A stretch of DNA of 18,582 bases from CAZJNX01 sp964547415 (GTDB taxonomy: Bacteria; Pseudomonadota; Alphaproteobacteria; Rhizobiales; Amorphaceae), in the NCBI GenBank assembly GCA_964547415.1, contig CAZJNX010000088.1:1-18582 (forward strand), written 5' to 3'. Numbering within the stretch: position 1 is the stretch's first letter; every line of letters starts with the position of its first letter. Below are positions 14,209-18,582 of the stretch, one piece after another. Made by a program: the position numbers and the translations under genes. The notes under the pieces were generated by a model that did not search any database, was not told the DNA's origin, and worked only from the letters and a program-made list of their open reading frames with translations.

Positions 14209-15594
14209 TCACGCGCCGAGCGCGGCGAGGATCCGCGCCCAGGAGCGGATCCCCTTGTGGAAGCTCTTGAGGTCGTACTTCTCGTTGGGGCTGTGGACGC
14301 GGTCGTCCTCCCGGCCGAAGCCGACGAGGATCGCCTCCATGCCGAGGCCGTGGCGGAACGCCGCGCACGCCGGGATCGACACGCCCGCGCCCACGAAGGC
14401 GGCCGGCCGCTCCCACTCCTGTGCGAGCGCCCGCGCGGCCGCGGAGACGGCCGGGGACTGGTGGTCGAAGGCGACGGCGCGGGAGGCCGCGTGCTCGATG
14501 AAGGACACGCGGCAGTCTGCCGGCACGCGGGCGGCGACGAACGCGCGGAACGCCTCCAGGATCGCGGCCGGATCCTGCTCGCCGACGAGGCGGAAGGAAA
14601 CCTTGGCCGAGGCGGCCGCCGGGATCACCGTCTTGAAGCCCGCGCCCGCGTAGCCCCCCGCCATGCCGTTCACCTCCGCCGTCGGGCGCGACCAGATCAT
14701 CTCGAGCGCGCTGCGGCCCTTCTCGCCCGCCGGGAGGGACAGGCCGACCTCGCCCAGAAAGCGGGCCGGGTCGAAGTCGAGCCCGTCCCACGCGGCCCTG
14801 AGAGCGGGGGAAGGCTCGGCCACCCCGTCGTAGAAGCCGGGCAGGGCGACGCGCCCCCCTTCGTCGTGGAGGTCGGCGAGGATGCGGGCGACGACGTGGT
14901 TGGGGTTCGCCGCCGCCGAGCCGAAGAAGCCGGAATGGAGGTCCCGGTCCGCCGCCTCCACGGTGAACTCGATCCCCGCGAGGCCGCGCAGCATGGTGGT
15001 GATGGCGGGCGTCTCCCCGTCCCACATGTTGGTGTCGCACACGAGGCCGACGTCGGCGGAAAGCTCCGCCGCGTGCTCGGCGAGGAAGGCGTCGAGGCTC
15101 GGGCTGCCGGTCTCTTCCTCCCCCTCGAGGAGGACCGACACCGGCACCGGCAGGCGGCCCGTGACGGTCCGCCAGGCGCGGCAGGCCTCGAGGAAGGTCA
15201 TGAGCTGGCCCTTGTCGTCGGCCGCTCCGCGGGCGCGGATCTCCATGGTCCCGTCGTCCCGGGTGCGCATGGACGGCGAAAACGGGTCCTGCTCCCACAG
15301 CTCCAGCGGGTCGACGGGCTGGACGTCGTAATGGCCGTAGAAGAGGACGGCCGGGCCCTCGCCCTCGTCCCGGCGGTGGCCGATCACGTTCGGGTGGCCC
15401 GCCGTGTCCCGCACCGAGGCGGAAAAGCCCATGGACGCGAGGTCGTCGGCGAGCCAGGCGGCGGCCGTGCGGCACTCGGTCGCGAACGCCGGGTCGGTGG
15501 AGATGGAGCGGATCCTGAGGAGCTCGAACAGGCGGGTGAGGGCGTTGTCGAGATCCGCGTCGATGTGGGCGAGCACGGCGGCGAGATCGGACAT
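14209..15594 (-). CDS. M20-family metallopeptidase (dipeptidase / ArgE-DapE type)
   Basis: This is a 461-residue protein starting at ATG 15594, preceded by GAGGAG; longer frames upstream lack a ribosome site. The metal-binding residues of the di-zinc M20 fold are all visible: H88 and D90 in FYGHYDVQP, the bridging D126 in GAADDKGQ, catalytic E160 and ligand E161 in EGEEETGSP, D187 in VCDTNMW, and H434 in VHSPNEKYDL. The central dimerisation domain (residues of about 208-370, with DLHSGFFGSAAANP) is present. The length and the GHYDVQPVDP wording fit the M20 dipeptidase subgroup that hydrolyses dipeptides or N-acyl amino acids in the cytoplasm. The exact substrate cannot be told. It lies 82 bases downstream of purN on the same strand and 20 bases upstream of the PAAR-like gene. 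Confidence 0.9.
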   Translation of the reverse strand: MSDLAAVLAHIDADLDNALTRLFELLRIRSISTDPAFATECRTAAAWLADDLASMGFSASVRDTAGHPNVIGHRRDEGEGPAVLFYGHYDVQPVDPLELWEQDPFSPSMRTRDDGTMEIRARGAADDKGQLMTFLEACRAWRTVTGRLPVPVSVLLEGEEETGSPSLDAFLAEHAAELSADVGLVCDTNMWDGETPAITTMLRGLAGIEFTVEAADRDLHSGFFGSAAANPNHVVARILADLHDEGGRVALPGFYDGVAEPSPALRAAWDGLDFDPARFLGEVGLSLPAGEKGRSALEMIWSRPTAEVNGMAGGYAGAGFKTVIPAAASAKVSFRLVGEQDPAAILEAFRAFVAARVPADCRVSFIEHAASRAVAFDHQSPAVSAAARALAQEWERPAAFVGAGVSIPACAAFRHGLGMEAILVGFGREDDRVHSPNEKYDLKSFHKGIRSWARILAALGA

Positions 15595-15676
15595 CGGTCG
15601 CTCCTCGGACAGGGGGTCTCTTGTCGGGGTCCCGGGGGTGGTACCCGTTCGCTCCGCCCGTGGCAAACCCGGCCCG

Positions 15677-16339
15677 TCAGGCGGGGCCGGGCGGCGGCGC
15701 CGGCACCGGCGAGAGGAGGGCGGCGTCCGCGGCCGGGTCCCGGACGGCGGTCGGCGCGCCGGCCCGGGCGGCGAGGAAGGCGGCAAGGGCGGCCGGGTAG
15801 ATCTGGTGCTCGCGGGCGAGGACCCGCGCGGAAAGGCGCGCCTCGTCGTCGCCCGGCAGCACCGGCACCGCCGCCTGCATCAGGATCGGCCCGTCGTCGA
15901 GCTCCGGGCGGACGAGGTGGACCGTGCAGCCGTGGATCTTCACGCCCGCCTCCAGCGCCCGCCGGTGGGTGTCGAGCCCGCGGAAGGCGGGCAGGAGCGA
16001 GGGGTGGATGTTGAGGAGCCGGTCCCGCCAGCGCTCGGTGAACGGGCCCGTCAGCACCCGCATGAACCCCGCGAGGCACACGATCTCGGCGCCAGCGGCG
16101 GCGAGCGCCTCGTCGAGGGCCGCCTCGAACGCCTCGCGCGAGGGATGGCGGCGATGGTCGATCGTTGCGGTGGGGACCCCCTCGGCCGCGGCGTGCGCGA
16201 GCCCGGCCGCCCCCGGCCGGTTGGAGGCGACGAGCACCACCCGCGCCGGAAACGCCGGGTCCCGCGCGGCCGCGAGAAGGGCGGCCATGTTGCTCCCCCG
16301 CCCGGAGATCAGGATCGCGACGGGGGTCTTCTCCGCCAT
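15677..16339 (-). CDS. purN: Phosphoribosylglycinamide formyltransferase (GAR transformylase)
   Basis: This 220-residue enzyme transfers the formyl group of 10-formyltetrahydrofolate to GAR, the third step of purine synthesis. The phosphate-binding ISGRGSNM lies at residues 11-18. The catalytic triad is complete: N110 and H112 in LNIHPSLLPAF, and D148 in ELDDGPILMQ. The last 25 or so residues (from AGAPTAV) are a Pro/Ala-rich tail beyond the usual end of the family. The start at ATG 16339 (MAEKTPVAILISG) lies 5 bases after the purM stop, so purM and purN are co-transcribed. Confidence 0.97.
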   Translation of the reverse strand: MAEKTPVAILISGRGSNMAALLAAARDPAFPARVVLVASNRPGAAGLAHAAAEGVPTATIDHRRHPSREAFEAALDEALAAAGAEIVCLAGFMRVLTGPFTERWRDRLLNIHPSLLPAFRGLDTHRRALEAGVKIHGCTVHLVRPELDDGPILMQAAVPVLPGDDEARLSARVLAREHQIYPAALAAFLAARAGAPTAVRDPAADAALLSPVPAPPPGPA

Positions 16340-16344
16340 CCGCC

Positions 16345-17424
16345 TCAGCCCCCGAAGACGCTGCCGGAGAAGGCGACCGTCGGCGCCCCCTCGCCCCGCT
16401 CGAGGCGGCCGAGGACGAAGGCCGTCTCCCCCTCGGCGCGGAGCGCGGAGAGGATGGCGTCCGCCTCCCGCTCGGCGACCACGAGGGCCATGCCGACCCC
16501 GCAGTTGAAGGTGCGCAGCATCTCCCGTTCCTCGATCCCGCCGGCCGCCTTCAGCCAGTCGAAGACGGGCTGGCGCGGCACCGCCGACAGGTCCACCGCC
16601 GCCGAGACGCCGCCTGGCAGCACCCGCGGCAGGTTCTCGGGCAACCCGCCGCCGGTGACGTGGGCGAGCGCCTTCACGCCGTCGCTCCGGGACAGGATCG
16701 CGAGGAGCGGCTTCACGTAGATGCGGGTGGGCGCGAGTAGGGCCTGCGAAAGGGAAAGACCCTGGGCGAAGGGGGCTGCGTCCTCCCCCGACAGGCCCGC
16801 CCGCTCCACCACGCGGCGGACGAGGGAGAAGCCGTTGGAATGGACGCCACAGGAGGCGAGGCCGAGGAGGACGTCGCCCGGCGCCACGTCGCGCCGGGGC
16901 AGCAGCGCGGCCCGTTCCACCGCGCCGACGGCAAAGCCGGCGAGGTCGAAGCGCCCGGGCGGGTAGAAGCCCGGCATCTCCGCCGTCTCCCCGCCCACGA
17001 GGGCGCAGCCGGCCGCCACGCACCCGTCGGCGATCCCGGCCACCACCTCGGCCGCCGCCGCCCCGTCGAGCCGCCCGCAGGCGTAGTAATCGAGGAAGAA
17101 GAGGGGCTCGGCCCCCTGCACCACGAGGTCGTTGACGCACATGGCGACGAGGTCGATCCCGACGCCGCGCAGCCGCCCGGCGGTAATGGCGAGCTCCAGC
17201 TTGGTGCCGACCCCGTCCGTGGCGGCGACGAGGACGGGATCGCGCAAGGAAAGCGCCGACAGGTCGAACAGGCCCCCGAACCCGCCGAGGGCCCCGTCCG
17301 CCCCCGGCCGGCGGGTGCGCGCCGTCTCCCGCGCGATGCGCTTCACGAGCCGGTCGCCCGCGTCGATGTCGACCCCGGCCCCACGGTAGGTGAGGGGGGC
17401 GCCGCCCCCGCCGGGCTCAGCCAT
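16345..17424 (-). CDS. purM: Phosphoribosylformylglycinamidine cyclo-ligase (AIR synthetase)
   Basis: This 359-residue protein catalyses the ATP-dependent closure of FGAM to AIR, the fifth step of purine synthesis. Signature stretches of the PurM fold are present: YRGAGVDIDAGDRLV (residues 13-27), ATDGVGTKLELA, VNDLVVQGAEPLFFLDYYACG, VGGETAEMPGFY, HVTGGGLPENLPRVLP and FNCGVGMALVV. The length is slightly above the usual 345-350 owing to a Gly-rich N-terminus. The ATG at 17424 has AAAGGA at a good distance upstream. It is the first gene of the purM-purN operon and is divergent from the AI-2E-family gene. Confidence 0.98.
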   Translation of the reverse strand: MAEPGGGGAPLTYRGAGVDIDAGDRLVKRIARETARTRRPGADGALGGFGGLFDLSALSLRDPVLVAATDGVGTKLELAITAGRLRGVGIDLVAMCVNDLVVQGAEPLFFLDYYACGRLDGAAAAEVVAGIADGCVAAGCALVGGETAEMPGFYPPGRFDLAGFAVGAVERAALLPRRDVAPGDVLLGLASCGVHSNGFSLVRRVVERAGLSGEDAAPFAQGLSLSQALLAPTRIYVKPLLAILSRSDGVKALAHVTGGGLPENLPRVLPGGVSAAVDLSAVPRQPVFDWLKAAGGIEEREMLRTFNCGVGMALVVAEREADAILSALRAEGETAFVLGRLERGEGAPTVAFSGSVFGG

Positions 17425-17526
17425 GGCGACATCCTTTCCACCGGCGGGGTGTTGAAGAGCCGCGCGCCCGGGGCGGGACAGCCTGTTGACGGGCGGCGGA
17501 CGGCGCGGCGCGGCCGGGCCCGAGGA

Positions 17527-17556
17527 TTGATCGCCCGCCCGTCCGCTCCCTATTGC
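17527..17556 (+). promoter_or_regulatory. Candidate sigma-70-like promoter of the AI-2E-family gene
   Basis: TTGATC at 17527-17532 and TATTGC at 17551-17556 are separated by 18 bases and lie about 60 bases before the GTG start, inside the 194-base divergent gap (17425-17618). They are the most AT-rich hexamers in an otherwise very GC-rich stretch. No purine-related operator or riboswitch is recognisable in the gap, and I could not pick a clear promoter for purM on the other strand. Confidence 0.3.
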
Positions 17557-17618
17557 GGTGGAGGGCGAGGCGGCCGGCGCGGCCGGGCGACGCGCCCGCG
17601 ACAGAGGGGAACGATGCC

Positions 17619-18582
17619 GTGACGCCGTCGCGCGAGCTCATGTTCTGGGGGGGTCTCGCGCTCGCGCTCGCGGTCTTCGTCGTCGTGTTCGAGGACATCC
17701 TGCTCCCGTTCGTCGCGGGCTGGTTCATCGCCTACCTGTTCACGCCCGTGGTGCGGAAGATGGCGGCGCTCGGCATCGGGCGGACCCTGTCGGTCGTCGT
17801 CATCACGCTGTTCTTCGTCGTGGGCATCGTCACGACGGTGCTCCTTATCGTACCTGCGCTCGTCAACCAACTCGTCGGTCTCCTCGACTGGCTGCCCGAG
17901 CAGGTGGAAGCGCTCACCGTCTGGCTGAAGACGGAGGATCCGGACCGGGAGATCGCCCGCTTCCTCGGCATGGACGTGGCCGAGCTGCAACGGGCGGCCC
18001 AGGAGCTGGTCGGGCAGGGGGCGAGCTGGCTCGTCGGCATCGTGGGCGAGGTGTGGACGGGCGGGCGCGCGGTGATCGCGCTGTTCGCCCTCATCGTGGT
18101 GACGCCGGTGATCGCCTTCTACCTCCTCCTCGACTGGGACCGGATGACGGCGACGCTCTACGCGGCCCTGCCGCGCTCGGCGGTGCCCACCGTGAGCCGG
18201 CTGATCGCGGAGATGGACGAGCACGTGGGCGGCTTCATCCACGGGCAGTTCGTGGTGGGGGTGATCCTCGGCACCTTCTACGCGACGGCGCTCCTCCTCG
18301 TGGGGCTCGAGCGGGCGCTCCTCATCGGCTTCCTCGCCGGGGTCATCTCCTTCATCCCGTACCTCGGCTCCACCACGGGCTTCCTGATGGCCACCGGCAT
18401 GGCGATCAGCCAGTTCTGGCCCGACTACTGGATGATCGGCCTCGTGGCGGCGATCTTCCTGTTCGGCCAGTTCGTGGAGGGCAATTTCCTGCAGCCGCGG
18501 CTGGTCGGCGGGCGGGTGGGGCTCCACCCGGTGTGGCTCATCTTCGCCCTGTTCGCCTTCGGCTCCCTGTTCGGCTTCGCGG
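17619..18582 (+). CDS. AI-2E family (PerM-type) transporter, 3'-truncated by the window end
   Basis: There are 321 complete codons, with no stop before the edge. I choose GTG 17619 because GAGGGG lies nine bases upstream; the in-frame ATG at 17640 is the alternative, while ATG 17614 is in another frame and stops at once. The protein is an inner-membrane permease. Two hydrophobic segments near the N-terminus (about residues 8-45) are followed by one at about 55-80, a soluble helical region (about 85-145), and further membrane helices. The family signatures FLAGVISFIPYLGSTTGF and GNFLQPRLVGGRVGLHPVW are clear. The family includes the AI-2 exporter TqsA but also ion antiporters, so the substrate is unknown. 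In many alphaproteobacteria the next gene is hda; that would lie outside the window. Confidence 0.9.
   Translation, partial: MTPSRELMFWGGLALALAVFVVVFEDILLPFVAGWFIAYLFTPVVRKMAALGIGRTLSVVVITLFFVVGIVTTVLLIVPALVNQLVGLLDWLPEQVEALTVWLKTEDPDREIARFLGMDVAELQRAAQELVGQGASWLVGIVGEVWTGGRAVIALFALIVVTPVIAFYLLLDWDRMTATLYAALPRSAVPTVSRLIAEMDEHVGGFIHGQFVVGVILGTFYATALLLVGLERALLIGFLAGVISFIPYLGSTTGFLMATGMAISQFWPDYWMIGLVAAIFLFGQFVEGNFLQPRLVGGRVGLHPVWLIFALFAFGSLFGFA

Noticed and set aside
13805..15475. 556-codon - strand frame extending the PAAR-like gene through the peptidase gene
   Set aside because: The upstream part is out of frame with the M20 peptidase and low in complexity. Only the last 127 residues look like protein.

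Overview
The window is very GC-rich, apart from one island, and codes densely on both strands. It looks like an alphaproteobacterial chromosome, probably of the Rhizobiales/Hyphomicrobiales type. The main reason is the right-hand end, where a purM-purN pair is divergent from an AI-2E/PerM-type permease gene. This arrangement is familiar in that class, where the permease is often followed by hda. The assignment is inference from gene order and composition. No rRNA or tRNA is present.

Left end (1-3396, + strand): the 3' part of dabB (NuoL-like membrane subunit) and a complete dabA. Together they encode a DAB-type, energy-coupled inorganic-carbon accumulation complex. All four residues expected at the DabA zinc/active site are present. 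A strong hairpin (3425-3452) separates dabA from a convergent NAD-dependent short-chain dehydrogenase gene (3460-4188, - strand).

Centre (4312-14188): a type VI secretion (T6SS) accessory or 'spike cargo' island. A leftward operon of five genes starts at 11096. It encodes a 1075-residue DUF2169 adaptor with a C-terminal pentapeptide-repeat domain, a second pentapeptide-repeat protein, and three tandem, mutually related proteins of 275, 270 and 258 residues that I cannot assign to a named family. Divergent from it are a DUF3540-type protein, which I read as an OB fold plus beta-helix, and a TPR protein with a C-terminal GT9/GT41-like glycosyltransferase domain. A small PAAR-like (DUF4150-like) protein, encoded on the opposite strand and overlapping the end of the TPR gene, closes the island. 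No VgrG, Hcp or structural T6SS gene lies in the window.

The three tandem proteins are the most interesting feature. Each starts with a shared short signature (a 'YIRLG/YLRVG' motif near residue 20), followed by a VgrG/gp5-tail-like run of short Gly-Asp/Val repeats. Each ends in a longer C-terminal half whose DNA is strikingly AT-rich compared with its own 5' end. They look like a tandemly amplified, horizontally acquired family of spike-associated or effector-like proteins. That role is a hypothesis.

Right end (14209-18582): housekeeping genes. These are an M20 metallopeptidase, purN and purM (- strand), a divergent intergenic region, and the 5' part of the AI-2E-family transporter gene, which runs off the end.
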